DNA from: Pseudomonas poae
GTDB taxonomy: Bacteria > Pseudomonadota > Gammaproteobacteria > Pseudomonadales > Pseudomonadaceae
Length of the DNA: 64,000 nucleotides
Direction: 5' to 3'
Assembly: GCA_004000515.1 (NCBI GenBank)
Contig: CP034537.1
Span: 5,904,001 to 5,968,000, forward strand
In this document: one piece after another, positions 19,486 to 29,542 of the stretch
Layout of the letters: the number at the start of each line of letters is the position of its first letter
Position numbering within the stretch: the stretch's first letter is position 1
Made by a program: the position numbers and the translations under genes
The notes under the pieces: generated by a model
What the model was told of the DNA's origin: nothing
The model's database searches: none
The model's input: only the letters and a program-made list of their open reading frames with translations

Positions 19486-20466
19486 ATGAACGCCCCTCTT
19501 TCCCCCAATTCCTGGCAGTACCGTGGCCTCAACGCAATGAACCCGGGCCTGTCGTTTTTGTCCGACGCATTGATCGAGCTGACCCGCGCCGGTTACCCGG
19601 TAATGGCCGGTTCGGCCGACTTGCAGTACTCCAATGGGCTTAACAAGTTCGCCAGCGAGTACCCCGAGCGCTACATCCAGTTCGGCATCTCCGAACAGAA
19701 CATGGTCACCGCCGCCGCCGGCCTGGCAACCTGTGGCGTAATGCCTTTTGTGGCCACCTTCGCCTCCTTCCTCGGCCTGCTGTGCTGTGAGCAGATCCGC
19801 ATGGACGTCGCCTATTCGGCGCAACCTGTGCGGCTGATCGGGCACCACACCGGGATCTCATTGGGCTTCTACGGCACCTCGCACCATGCCACCGAAGACA
19901 TCGCCACCATGCGCTCGATTGCCGACCTGGCGGTGGTTTCACCGGCTGACGGCGCGCAGTTGGCGGCGGCGATCAAAGCGAGCGCCACCTATGACAAACC
20001 GGTGTACTTCCGTATCGGTCGGGGCCGCGACCCGGTCGTTTACCCCGACGACGTTGTGTTCGAATTCGGCAAGGCCCATGAGCATATCGAAGGTGAAGAA
20101 CTGACCATCATTGCCTGCGGAATCACCGTACACGCAGCCCTCGAGGCGGCGCGCAAAATGAACGCGCAAGGCCGTTCGGTGGGTGTGATCGACATGGCGT
20201 CGATCAAGCCGATCGACCGCGATGCGATCCTGCGCGCCGCCGCACGCAGCAAACGCATGATGACAGTCGAGGAACATAACGTGCTGGGTGGCCTGGGTGC
20301 CGCCGTGGCCGAAGTACTCTCGGACGAAGGTGTGGGCGTGAAGCTCAAGCGCCACGGCATCTATGACGAATACAGCCTGATCGCCCCACCGACGCACCTG
20401 TACCAGCACTACAAACTCGATGCCGCCGGGATCGAGGACGTCGCCCTGGCCCACCTCAACGCCTGA
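19486..20466 (+). CDS. Transketolase, C-terminal subunit
   Basis: Intact, 326 residues. It comprises the pyrimidine-binding domain with the activating Glu in FGISEQNMVTAAAGLA and the C-terminal domain (TIIACGITVHAALEAARKM, then VEEHNVLGGLGAAVAEVL). YFRIGRG and HHATEDIATMRSI are usual for this half. It is separated from the N-subunit gene by 2 bp and together they form a TPP-dependent two-carbon transferase in the cytoplasm. Context suggests a donor ketose produced by the dehydrogenases upstream; the donor is not identified. Confidence 0.92.
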   Translation: MNAPLSPNSWQYRGLNAMNPGLSFLSDALIELTRAGYPVMAGSADLQYSNGLNKFASEYPERYIQFGISEQNMVTAAAGLATCGVMPFVATFASFLGLLCCEQIRMDVAYSAQPVRLIGHHTGISLGFYGTSHHATEDIATMRSIADLAVVSPADGAQLAAAIKASATYDKPVYFRIGRGRDPVVYPDDVVFEFGKAHEHIEGEELTIIACGITVHAALEAARKMNAQGRSVGVIDMASIKPIDRDAILRAAARSKRMMTVEEHNVLGGLGAAVAEVLSDEGVGVKLKRHGIYDEYSLIAPPTHLYQHYKLDAAGIEDVALAHLNA

Positions 20467-20477
20467 TACCGGCCAAC

Positions 20478-20499
20478 GGGAGCGGGCCTGCTCGCTCCC
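20478..20499. repeat. Hairpin-forming inverted repeat, REP-like
   Basis: GGGAGCG (20478-20484) and CGCTCCC (20493-20499) flank an 8-base loop, in a GGGAGCGGGCCTGCTCGCTC context like common P. fluorescens-group repeats. There is no T run. It lies between the transketolase and transporter genes and may limit read-through or stabilise the upstream mRNA. Confidence 0.5.
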
Positions 20500-20530
20500 A
20501 CGTGGTTGACCCAACCTCTCGGAGCCAATA

Positions 20531-21837
20531 ATGAATAACATCACCGAGACCCTGCCCGATCACGCGATCGGGCAGGGTAAAGCACGTAAGTCCTTGCGCA
20601 GAAAATCCTTGATGGCCACCGGCGTCGGCAACTTGCTGGAGTGGTTTGACTGGACCATCTATACCGTGGCGTCGGTGTATATCGCCGCCGCCCTTTTCGA
20701 TAAAAGTAACCCCACATCCGCCCTGCTCAGCACCTTGGCAGTGTTTGCCGCCGGGTTTGTGCTGCGTCCGATTGGCGGGATTTTTTCGGCATTCTCGCCG
20801 ATCGGCTGGGCAGGCGCATGGTGTTGCTCAGCACGATGCTGCTGATGGCCAGCGCCAGTTTGCTGATCGCGTTTATTCCGTCTTATGAGTCGATTGGCAG
20901 TTGGGCATCTGGCCTGTTGCTGCTGGCCCGGCTGATACAAGGGTTTGCCCATGGCGGTGAAACCACCACGTCCTATGCGTACATCGCCGAAATCGCGCCG
21001 CCCAAACGCCGTGGCCTGTGGTCCAGCACCGTGTTTCTGGCGGTCGGTTCCGGTTCATTGCTGGCGACGTTCTACATGGCATTGCTGACGACGTTGTTGT
21101 CCACCAGCGAAATGCAGGAATGGGGCTGGCGCCTGCCGTTTGCCAGCGGCGGGCTGCTGGCGGTGGTTGCCTTGTGGCTGCGGCGCAACATGATGGAAAG
21201 CGAACACTCGCCGAGCATCGGGGGCGACGCAGCAGCGCCTGCGTGGAGCCGCCGCAAGATCCTCCAGCACGGCATCCGCCTGTTCCTGTATGAAGCCGGC
21301 GCGACCTTGACCTACTACACCTGGGTCACGTCCGCCTCGATCTACGCCATCAGCGTCAAGGGCATGGACCCGCGCAGTGCGTTCACCATGAGCTGCATTG
21401 CACAGGTCATCTACCTGGTGTTCCTGCCGATTTCCGGGTGGATCTCGGACCAATGGGGCCGCAAGATTTCCGCATTGATCTCGCTGCTGGGCATTGCCGC
21501 CACGCTGTTCCCGCTGTGGGGGTTGATTTCCAACGAACCTTGGACGTTGATGGTGGCGCAGACTGCCGGCCTGCTGCTGGTAGGCTTTATCACCGGCTGC
21601 AAACCGGCATCGATTTCCGAGCAGATCCCTACCCGCTACCGCACCCGCATGTTCGGTGTGTGCATCTCCCTGGGGGTGGCGGTGTTCGGCGGTACAGCCT
21701 CGTACCTGACCACCTGGTTGTACTCGGAGAACATTGGCTGGATGTTCAATATCTACCTGGTTGTGGTCGCCATCATCGCCAGTGGCGTGGTGCTGATGTG
21801 GAAGAACAACCACGGCGTGCCGATCGACAAAATCTGA
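20531..21837 (+). CDS. MFS transporter, metabolite:H+ symporter-like (one frame break)
   Basis: Twelve predicted helices. The N-terminal NLLEWFDWTIY is the mark of the MHS subfamily. The MFS loop 2-3 motif (FFGILADRLGRRMV) is split by a missing T in TTTTTT (20781-20786); correction gives 1308 nt, 435 residues. ARLIQGFAHGGETTTSYAYI is helix 4. MHS members import small acids, sugars or osmolytes with protons. As last gene after the transketolase pair it may be a second, lower-affinity import route for the pathway substrate or an exporter of an intermediate. Confidence 0.88.
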
Positions 21838-21844
21838 AGGCAGC

Positions 21845-21866
21845 GGGAGCAGGCTGACCTGCTCCC
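21845..21866. terminator. Hairpin between convergent genes, probable terminator or REP element
   Basis: GGGAGCAGG (21845-21853), CTGA loop, CCTGCTCCC (21858-21866): a perfect 9-bp stem, 7 bases after the MFS stop and 10 bases before the stop of the converging efflux gene. No T run follows on either strand, so factor-independent termination is uncertain. Confidence 0.5.
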
Positions 21867-21875
21867 GTCACTCCG

Positions 21876-23258
21876 TCAGCCTCCCACCGCGCTCACCAAG
21901 GCCGCCTGGTTCTGCCATTGCGCAGTCTTGACCTGGGCCAGCGCATTCTGGGCCGCCAACTGCACCCGCTGCGCCTGCAGCACATCCAGAAACGGCGTTT
22001 CTCCCGCCTGCCATGCGCGCTGAATCTGCTCGGCCGCCGAACTCGCCTGGCTGGCCGCACTGGCCAGGAACCGCTCGCGCTCAGCATGACGATGCGCCGC
22101 CGCCAATGCCGACTCCACTTCTGATACGGCTATCAGCACCGTGCGCCGATAACCAAGCAGTGCCTGCCGCGCCTCGGCATCGCGCAGGTCAACGACGTTG
22201 CGCCGACGACCACCGTCCAATACCGGCACGCTGGCATTCAAGCCTGCCAGCCAGAACGTTGAATTCGCCAGACTGGCAGCGCTCACCCCGTCGATCAACG
22301 AGCCCAACGCGGCTGACAGGCTCAAACGCGGCAGCAGGTCCGCCTTGGCCACGCCGACCCGCGCATAGGCGCTGATCAAGCGAGCCTCAGCGGCGCGCAC
22401 ATCCGGACGGCGACGCAACAGGTCAGCCGGGGTGCCGGCATCCAGTAACGACACCTTCGCGCCCGGCCCCGGTGTTTCCTGGAACTGTCGATACAGCGTC
22501 TCACTCGGCTGGGCCAGCAACACCGACAACCGATGCAGCGACCGCTGCCAGTTCAGTTGTAACGCCGGCACCTGCGCGGCGGTTGAGTCCGATTGCGAGC
22601 GTGCACGCAGCAGGTCGGCTTCAGGGCTGTCGCCGGCAGCGTACAGCTGCTCGGTCAGTTGCAGCGTCTCGGCCTGGCTGGCCGCGCTTTGCTTGACGAT
22701 TGCCAGGCGCTCTTCGAGCCCTCGCGCCTCGGCATAGGCCTGCACCACCTCGGTAATCAATGCGACTCGCACGCCTTGGGCGTCTTCTTCGTAGGCGTGA
22801 AAATCTGCGTCAGCCGCCCGCACGCCCTCGCGGATGCGGCCAAACAGATCAACCTCCCAGGCCACCCCCAAGCCGACGGAGGTCGGCTGGGTAATCAGTG
22901 GGTCGGTAAACCCAGCCTGGTCCGCCGAGATGCGCTGACGGGCCACACTGGCGCCCAGGTCCACCTGCGGGCTGCCGGACGCCACAGCGATGTTGCGCAA
23001 TGCACGCCCGGCATCGATACGCGCCAGGGCCATCTGCAGGTCGAGGTTTTCCGCGAGGGTACGTGCCACCAGGCGGTTGAGCAACGGGTCTTGATACAGC
23101 GTCCACCATTGGTCAGGCACCCCCACCGGCTGCGCGATCTGAGCGTTGACGAAACGTTCCACCGGCAACGCACTGGTGGGCGGCAGTACCGGTGAGGAGC
23201 AGGCACTTAGCAACACCGCGCCGAGCACAAGGGCCGGCGCACGAAGAACGTTATTCAT
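21876..23258 (-). CDS. Outer-membrane efflux lipoprotein, OprM/NodT family
   Basis: Intact, 460 residues. The signal peptide ends in the lipobox LLSAC, so Cys20 is lipidated. Two outer-membrane-efflux repeats are visible (NLDLQMALARIDAGRALRNI, then LLRRRPDVRAAEARLISAYA), the second with the usual RPDV motif. As a trimer it forms the outer-membrane channel for the RND pump. Its ATG overlaps the pump gene's stop by 8 bp, so the three genes form one operon MFP-RND-OMF. The substrate is probably antibiotics or solvents; this is not shown by sequence. Confidence 0.92.
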   Translation of the reverse strand: MNNVLRAPALVLGAVLLSACSSPVLPPTSALPVERFVNAQIAQPVGVPDQWWTLYQDPLLNRLVARTLAENLDLQMALARIDAGRALRNIAVASGSPQVDLGASVARQRISADQAGFTDPLITQPTSVGLGVAWEVDLFGRIREGVRAADADFHAYEEDAQGVRVALITEVVQAYAEARGLEERLAIVKQSAASQAETLQLTEQLYAAGDSPEADLLRARSQSDSTAAQVPALQLNWQRSLHRLSVLLAQPSETLYRQFQETPGPGAKVSLLDAGTPADLLRRRPDVRAAEARLISAYARVGVAKADLLPRLSLSAALGSLIDGVSAASLANSTFWLAGLNASVPVLDGGRRRNVVDLRDAEARQALLGYRRTVLIAVSEVESALAAAHRHAERERFLASAASQASSAAEQIQRAWQAGETPFLDVLQAQRVQLAAQNALAQVKTAQWQNQAALVSAVGG

Positions 23259-26200
23259 GGGTCAGCCCCTGTTGAGAATGGATCGAGTGCGCGTTGGCTT
23301 GGCGTTCACCGGCGGCCAGGCGTCGGATCAGCACATAGAACACCGGCGTGAACAGCAGGCCGAACAACGTTACGCCAATCATGCCGAAGAACACCGCCGC
23401 GCCCACCGCCTGGCGCATCTCGGAACCAGCGCCCTCGGACATCACCAACGGCAACACGCCGAGGACGAAGGCCAGTGACGTCATCAGAATCGGGCGCAGG
23501 CGCAGGCGACACGCCTCAACCACGGCATCAACGATGCCCTGCCCGTCTTTTTCAAGTTGACGGGCCACCTCGACGATCAGGATGGCGTTTTTAGCCGCCA
23601 GCCCCACCAGCACGATAAAACCGATCTGAGTCAGGATATTGATATCCAAGCCCATCAAGCGCACCCCACCGGCTGCCGCCAACAAGCACATCGGTACGAT
23701 CAATAGAATCGCCAGCGGCAAGCTCCAACTGCCGTACTGTGCGGCCAGCACCAGGTACACAAAGATCACACACAGAGGGAACACCAGCAGTCCCATGTTG
23801 CCGGCCGTGGTCTGCTGGTAACTGAGGTCAGTCCACTGGTAAGTGATACCGGCGGGCAGCGTGTCCTTGGCCAGGCGTTCCATGGTCTTGATACCAAACT
23901 CTGAGCCCAGTCCCGGCAGGGTGTCGCCATTGATTTCTGCCGTCGGGAACAGGTTGTAGCGTGGAAAACGTTCTACACCCAGGGCTTCATGCAGGCGGGT
24001 CACGCTAGCAATCGGCACCATCTGACCGGCATCGTTGCGCACCTTGACCCGCGCCAGGTCTTCGGGCGTGACGCGGTACGGCAAGTCGGACTGCGCCGTC
24101 ACGCGATAGGTGCGCCCCACCAGATTGAAGTCGTTAATGTAGGAGGAGCCAAAGTACGTCTCGATCGCCTGGTTGATTTGGCTGCTCGGTACGCCGAGCA
24201 TCTCGGCGCGCTCACGGTCCAGTTCGACAAACACTTGTGGCGTCCTGGCAGAGAACGGCGAATACACGCCGGTCATGCCTTGCGTAGCATTGGCAGCGGC
24301 AATCAGCGCGTCGGCGGCGTTGGCCAAGGCTTCGGTGCCCAAACCTGCCGTGTCCTGCAAACGCATGGAGAAACCGCCCGTGCTGCCCAAACCCTGCACC
24401 GGTGGCGGCGTGGCGACAATCACCGAGGCGCCGCTGACCGCCTTGAGGCGCTCACGCAGGTCTGCGGCAATCTTGTCGGACGTAAGCCCCTTCAGCTTGC
24501 GCTCGGACCAGGGTTGAAACACCGGCGCCAGGCCCGCTGAGTTGGAGGAGCTGGTACCGGTGACCATCGAGAAACCAGAGAAGGTCGGCACCCGATCCAC
24601 CCCAGGCACCTGCAAGGCGATTGCTTCGATCTGCTGGGAAATCGCATTGGTGCGCTCCAGCGATGCACCGTCCGGCAGCTGCACGATGACGACGAGGTAG
24701 CCGCGATCCTGCATCGGAATAAAACCCTTGGGCGTCGACACCAGCAAATACGCAGTGGCGGCAATCAGCACCGCATAGATCGCCAGCATCAACGGGGTTC
24801 TGCCCACCAGGCCACGCACGCTCGCGGCATAACGCGCCGACAGCCTGAGGAAGCCACGGTTGAACGCATTGGCTGCGCGTTTGAGCACGAAGGCTTTCGC
24901 GTGATCGACCTCGGGGGGATGCCGACGCAAAATCAACGCCGCCAACGCGGGTGACAACGTCACCGAGTTGAACAGCGAGATCGCCGTGGCCACGGCAATG
25001 GTGACGCCGAACTGACGGAAGAACTCACCGGAGATCCCCGGAATGAACGCCGTTGGAATGAACACCGCGCACAGCACCAGAGTAATCGCAACCAGCGCCC
25101 CCCGATTTCCTGCATGGTCACCAGCGTCGCCTCAAGCGGGCTTTTACCATCGGCCAAGTGACGCTCGACGTTTTCCACCACCACGATCGCGTTGTCCACC
25201 ACGATACCCACGGCCAGTACCAAGCCGAACAGGGTCAGGTTGTTGATCGAATAACCGAGCATCGCCATCACCGCGAAGGTACCCACCAGCGACACCGGAA
25301 TCGCCAGAATCGGAATGATCGACGGCCGCCAGCCTTGCAGGAAGACCATCATCACCAGCACCACGAGAATCACCGCCTCGTAGATGGTCTTGCCCAACTC
25401 GCCGATGCTGTCGGCGATGAACGCAGTCGGGTTATAACCGATGCTGTATTCGATGCCCTCAGGAAAATCCTTGCTGATTTTCTGCAGGGTTTCTTCGACC
25501 ACTTTCATGGTTGCCAGGGCATTGGCGCCCGGGCGTTGCAGCACTTGCAAGCCGATGGCCGGATTGCGCAGGTAGTAGGTGTTATTGACGTACGCCAACC
25601 CGGCGATTTCCGTGCGCGCCACATCCTTGAGCCGCACCAGGCGCCCATTGGCGCCCGACTTGAGCACGATATTGTCGAAGTCCGCGGGTTCCTTCAGGCG
25701 CCCTTCGAAGATCAGGTTGGGCTGAAACGCCTGGGACCCCACCGGCGGCTGGGCGATCACGCCACCGGCGACCTGAGTGTTCTGCGCACGCACCGCCGCA
25801 ATGATGTCGGCCGGGGTCAAGCTGAAGGCGGCAACACGTTCCGGATCGAGCCAGATACGCATCGAATATTCGCGTGCTCCCAACGGGTTGATATCACCTA
25901 CGCCGTCGATGCGTTTGAGCACATCGGCAACATTACGGATCGCGAAGTTCGAGACGTAGAGCTGGTCGTAAGTGCCTTTGGGCGATGAGATGAAAATCGT
26001 CGACAACTGCGTCGGCGATGACTTGCGCACCGTCACCCCGCTACGCTGCACCGGTTCCGGCAAGCGCGGCGTGGCCAACGCTACGCGGTTTTGGACCAAC
26101 ACCTGGGCCTTGTCGACGTCGGTGCCGCTCTTGAAGGTGACGGTCAGGTTCAGGCTGCCATCGGAGGTTGCCTGGCTGTACATGTAGAGCATGTCTTCAA

Positions 26201-26420
26201 CCCCGTTAACCTCCTGCTCGATCGGGATGGCGAGGGTTTCGGCCACTGTCTGCGCCGACGCTCCGGGGTAGGTCGCGGTGACCACCACAGTGGGCGGTGC
26301 GATGTCCGGGTATTCGGAGGTTGGCAACACCAGGTAAGCCAGGCCGCCAACAATGAGCAGGACAATCGACAGGACGATTGCCAGCACCGGTTGTTCGATG
26401 GAGGTGCGTCCCAGGTTCAT
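23251..26420 (-). CDS. RND multidrug efflux transporter, HAE1 type (one frame break)
   Basis: Twelve-helix inner-membrane proton antiporter of about 1056 residues. PTSEYPDIAPPTVVV starts the porter domain. Helix 4 reads GIVVDNAIVVVENVER and helix 10 has the relay Lys (LAAKNAILIVE). In AcrB the helix-4 pair is Asp-Asp; here the second is Asn, which is unusual. The frame breaks at CCCCCC (25098-25103, plus strand) inside EIGGALVAITLVLCAVFIP; one base is missing. The ATG overlaps the MFP stop (ATGA) and the stop overlaps the OMF start. Confidence 0.92.
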
Positions 26421-27594
26421 AACTGCGCCTCCACAGGCGCGGCGGCCGTCGCGGTATCACCGGCACGCACGCGCTGCAAACCGTCGACGATCACTTGATC
26501 CTGCTCCTGCAGACCGGAAGACACTTCGCGCAAGCCGTCATGCAATTTGCCCAGGGTAACGGGACGAATCTCGACCTTGTTCTGCGGGTTGAGCACGTAC
26601 ACGACTTTGCGCGTGGCATCGACGCTGATCGCGGTGTCTGGCAGCAACAGCGCCGGGTAAGCCGCCTGACTGGAAAACTGCACCCGGCCAAATTGCCCAG
26701 GGCTCAGTTGCAAGTCCTTGTTGCTCACTCGCGCACGCTGGCGCAGGGTGCCGGTGGAGGGATCAAGCCGGTTGTCGATAAAGTCCATGCGCCCGCTCAT
26801 GCTGGGCTCGGCTTCGCCCGGCAAGGCGATCCGCACCTGGCTCTGATTGCTCGCGGTGTGCGCCTGACGCCGGTATTTGAGGTAGCTCTGCTCATCGATA
26901 TCGAAGTAGATATCGATCGGGTCCAGGGACACGATGGTGGTCAACAACGTCGCGCTGCTGTTGCCGCCGTTGACCAGGTTACCCTCGCTGATCAGCTTGC
27001 GGCTGATGCGCCCACTCATGGGCGCGGTGATACGGGTGAACTCCAGGTCCAGCCTGGCATTGCTCAACGCGCCCTCGGCGCTCAGCACTTCGGCCTGGGC
27101 CGCCTGGCGCGCTTGCAAACGTTGGTCATACAGGCTGCGGGCGATGGTCTTGGATTCGATCAATACATTGGCCCGGGAGAATTCCTGTTCAGCCAGCGCC
27201 AGTTGCGAACGCACCTGGGCCAACTTGCCCTGAGCCTGAACCACCGCCGCCTGGAATGAGCGCGAATCGATCACAAACAGCAAATCACCTTTCTTGACGG
27301 TGGCACCGTCCTGGAACGCGACCTTTTCCAGATAGCCACTGACCCGTGAGCGCACCTCTACCGAATCGGTGGCTTCGAAGCGCCCGGTAAAGCTGTCCCA
27401 GTCGGTGATCACCGCTTTAACCGGCTGACTCACCGTGACCGTCGGTGCCGCCGGTGCGAGGTGCTGGTTATCCCCCCACAACCGCTTAATACCGCCAACG
27501 CCATCAGACTGAACGTTGGAAGTGCCACGTGGTTAACCCATTTGGGCAAAGAGCGGGGCAACAGCTGCCCCTTCCCCGTTATAGAAGAATGCAC
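26417..27594 (-). CDS. RND efflux membrane-fusion lipoprotein, AcrA/MexA type (one frame break)
   Basis: Periplasmic adaptor linking the pump to the outer-membrane channel. Lipoyl half-motifs (VRSRVSGYLEKVAFQDGATV, KKGDLLFVID), a coiled-coil hairpin (LAQVRSQLALAEQEFSRANV) and the beta-barrel segment (RISRKLISEGNLVNGG) are visible. Upstream of the frame break at CCCCCC (27472-27477) the other frame reads MALAVLSGCG, a lipobox. Joining with one base gives a signal peptide starting at GTG 27594, with GGAG nine bases before. The total is 392 residues. It is the first gene of the pump operon. Confidence 0.85.
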
Positions 27595-28118
27595 GTTAGT
27601 AGGCTCCGTAATACGTTATTCGAATGAATAACTCAGGTAATAAAGTTAGTTAACAGCGACCGTCTTACATTCATAATGTTGACCCACGGCACACCACCGC
27701 CAGTGGAGCCATCGGGCTGAACAGGCGGGAATCTTCTGCTACTCGAAGGGCGAGATAAACCGCATAAAAACAAAAAGAATATTGATCAAAAGACAACAAA
27801 CAGTGCGCACCATTAGGTCTTGAATACACAAGAAAGAAGAGTGCTTAGTTTTCCTCCTCCAACACTTACTAAAAACGCCCGTAGGATTAAATAACAAGCA
27901 GCGACCACTATGCCTTATACGAGAGTTGGCAAAATGCATCGTCGGGCGCAGCTGTTTGGAATTGAATTCGCAAGCCTGTGCGTCGTCGACAGTTGTTCGT
28001 TGCGTTCTCAAATCTTGTGCGCGTGCGCCGTGTTCTCCGGCCACGGCACACTGCTTATGCTGACCGCCCAAACACGATCGCGGCGCTGGTCACAGCGCGC
28101 CTGTATGAGGCTTTCAAG
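27595..28118. other. Divergent intergenic region with no convincing gene
   Basis: These 524 bases separate the efflux operon from the SRPBCC gene. Apart from the palindrome at 27615-27632 nothing strong was seen. A 110-codon minus-strand ORF (27739-28071) and short plus-strand ORFs have no family features. The stretch 27601-27900 is AT-rich, consistent with promoters in both directions. No regulator gene for the pump is adjacent. Confidence 0.5.
27615..27632. promoter_or_regulatory. Palindrome upstream of the efflux operon, candidate operator
   Basis: GTTATTC-GAAT-GAATAAC is an 18-bp inverted repeat with perfect 7-bp arms. It lies 21-38 bases upstream of the GTG start of the MFP gene, where TetR-type repressors of RND pumps often bind. 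No TetR gene is nearby, so the binding protein would be encoded elsewhere. Confidence 0.5.
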
Positions 28119-28556
28119 ATGTCCGAAACAACCCACCGCAATGAAGTCCGTATCTCGGTCACAATCGAACGGCCGGTCGATGCCGTCTGGTCGATTCTCG
28201 GCGGGTACGATTGGCTGCCACGTTGGCTGGATGTGATCGTCAGCAGCACCCTGAGCGACGGTGGGCGTCTGCGCCATTTGAAAACGGCTGATGGTGCGGT
28301 GATTGTCGAGCGCTTGCTGACGTTCGACGAGGGCGCCAGGCGCTACACCTATGCCTTGCTGGAGGGGCCATCGCCAGTGATTGAGTATGTTGGCACGATG
28401 GCGGCCGAAGACGACGGCAAAGGCGGTACGCTGGCAACTTGGTCGAGTACCTTTGTCGTCCAAGGCGCAGAGGAAGCGCAAGTCGTCGCGCGTTTCCAGT
28501 CGCTGTACGCCGCCGGCCTGCAGGGCCTCAAGCGCGTGGTGGAAGCCCATGCCTAG
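28119..28556 (+). CDS. SRPBCC-family protein (polyketide cyclase/dehydrase-like)
   Basis: Intact, 145 residues from ATG 28119, preceded by GAGG. The START-like fold is indicated by the N-terminal SVTIERPVDAVWSILGGYDW and the terminal helix VVARFQSLYAAGLQGLKRVV. Family members bind hydrophobic ligands or catalyse ring closure, but most single-domain members are uncharacterised, so no reaction is assigned. The longer in-frame extension to 27978 lacks family similarity. The stop shares the CTAG bases with the stop of the converging LysR gene, an overlap of 4 bp. Confidence 0.8.
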   Translation: MSETTHRNEVRISVTIERPVDAVWSILGGYDWLPRWLDVIVSSTLSDGGRLRHLKTADGAVIVERLLTFDEGARRYTYALLEGPSPVIEYVGTMAAEDDGKGGTLATWSSTFVVQGAEEAQVVARFQSLYAAGLQGLKRVVEAHA

Positions 28557-29455
28557 TCGCGGTTCATAAAGGTTTGCAGGCGCGGCACCATGAAGTCGAG
28601 GAAGGTGCGGATACGCTGCGGCACGTGCTGCCCACCTTGGTACAGCGCGTGCACCTCCTCGCAGTCGCGGCCAGTATGCGCGAGCACCTCGACCAGGCGG
28701 CCGGCCGCAATGTCTTCATCGACATGAAAGTCCGCCAGCCGCGCAATGCCCGCGCCGGCGATGGCCATACGTCGAACGGTTTCGCCGTTGTTGGCTTGCA
28801 GGTTGCCCTGAACTATACGATCCACGATGCGCCCACCTTGATGCATCGGCCAAACCGGGCTGGCACGGCGGAAATTGAAGCTCAGGCAGTTGTGCTCGCC
28901 AAGGGCGTCGAAGGTGTGTGGCACGCCGTGTTTTTCCAGGTAACCGGGCGAGGCGACGATCTTGCGCTGCGCCACACCGATGGTCCGCGCGCGCAACGTC
29001 GAGTCGCTCAACACACCGACACGAAACGCGACGTCGGTGCGGTCCAGGTACATGTCGACGATGTCATCGCACAACGACAGGTTGATCTGGATATTCGGAT
29101 GAGCCTCCCAGAACGCCGGCAAATTGGGTTCGATTGCCAAGGTGCCAAACGCCACGGATGCGTTGATCCGCACGGTTCCGCGTGCCTTCTGCGCGCCCTG
29201 CGCCAACACCCGCTCGACATCATCGAGTTCAGCCAACAAGGCTATGCTGCGCTCATAGTAGATGCGCCCTTCATCGGTCAGTGACAGCTTGCGCGTCGAA
29301 CGCTCCAACAAGCGCACGCCCAGGCGCAGTTCCAGTCGCACGATCAACTTGCTGACCGTCGACGGCGTCATCAACATCTGGCGGGCCGCCTGTGAAAAAC
29401 TGCCGGCATCGACCACGCGCACAAATACCGACATTTCACCCGCTCTGTTATCCAC
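28553..29455 (-). CDS. LysR-family transcriptional regulator
   Basis: Intact, 300 residues. The helix-turn-helix at about 10-65 reads GSFSQAARQMLMTPSTVSKL. The effector domain has RGTVRINASVAFGTLAIEP and VAFRVGVLSDSTL, as in the Pseudomonas CrgA/AaeR-like branch. The gene is tail-to-tail with the SRPBCC gene and head-to-tail upstream of the next LysR gene across an 87-bp gap, so its targets are not obvious from divergence. Possible autoregulation is only inferred. Confidence 0.9.
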   Translation of the reverse strand: MDNRAGEMSVFVRVVDAGSFSQAARQMLMTPSTVSKLIVRLELRLGVRLLERSTRKLSLTDEGRIYYERSIALLAELDDVERVLAQGAQKARGTVRINASVAFGTLAIEPNLPAFWEAHPNIQINLSLCDDIVDMYLDRTDVAFRVGVLSDSTLRARTIGVAQRKIVASPGYLEKHGVPHTFDALGEHNCLSFNFRRASPVWPMHQGGRIVDRIVQGNLQANNGETVRRMAIAGAGIARLADFHVDEDIAAGRLVEVLAHTGRDCEEVHALYQGGQHVPQRIRTFLDFMVPRLQTFMNRD

Positions 29456-29542
29456 GACGCTCTCCCATTGGCTGATTAGTGAAAAATTATCACAAACACC
29501 CTGTGAAAAATCGCAGATATCAGCAGATTACGTTCACTTGTC

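Noticed and set aside
20478..20499. Rho-independent terminator after the transketolase gene
   Set aside because: The stem is good but no T run follows on either strand; listed as a REP-like repeat instead.
27739..28071. 110-codon minus-strand ORF in the efflux/SRPBCC gap
   Set aside because: Cys/Arg-rich translation, no ribosome site and no family features; treated as non-coding.
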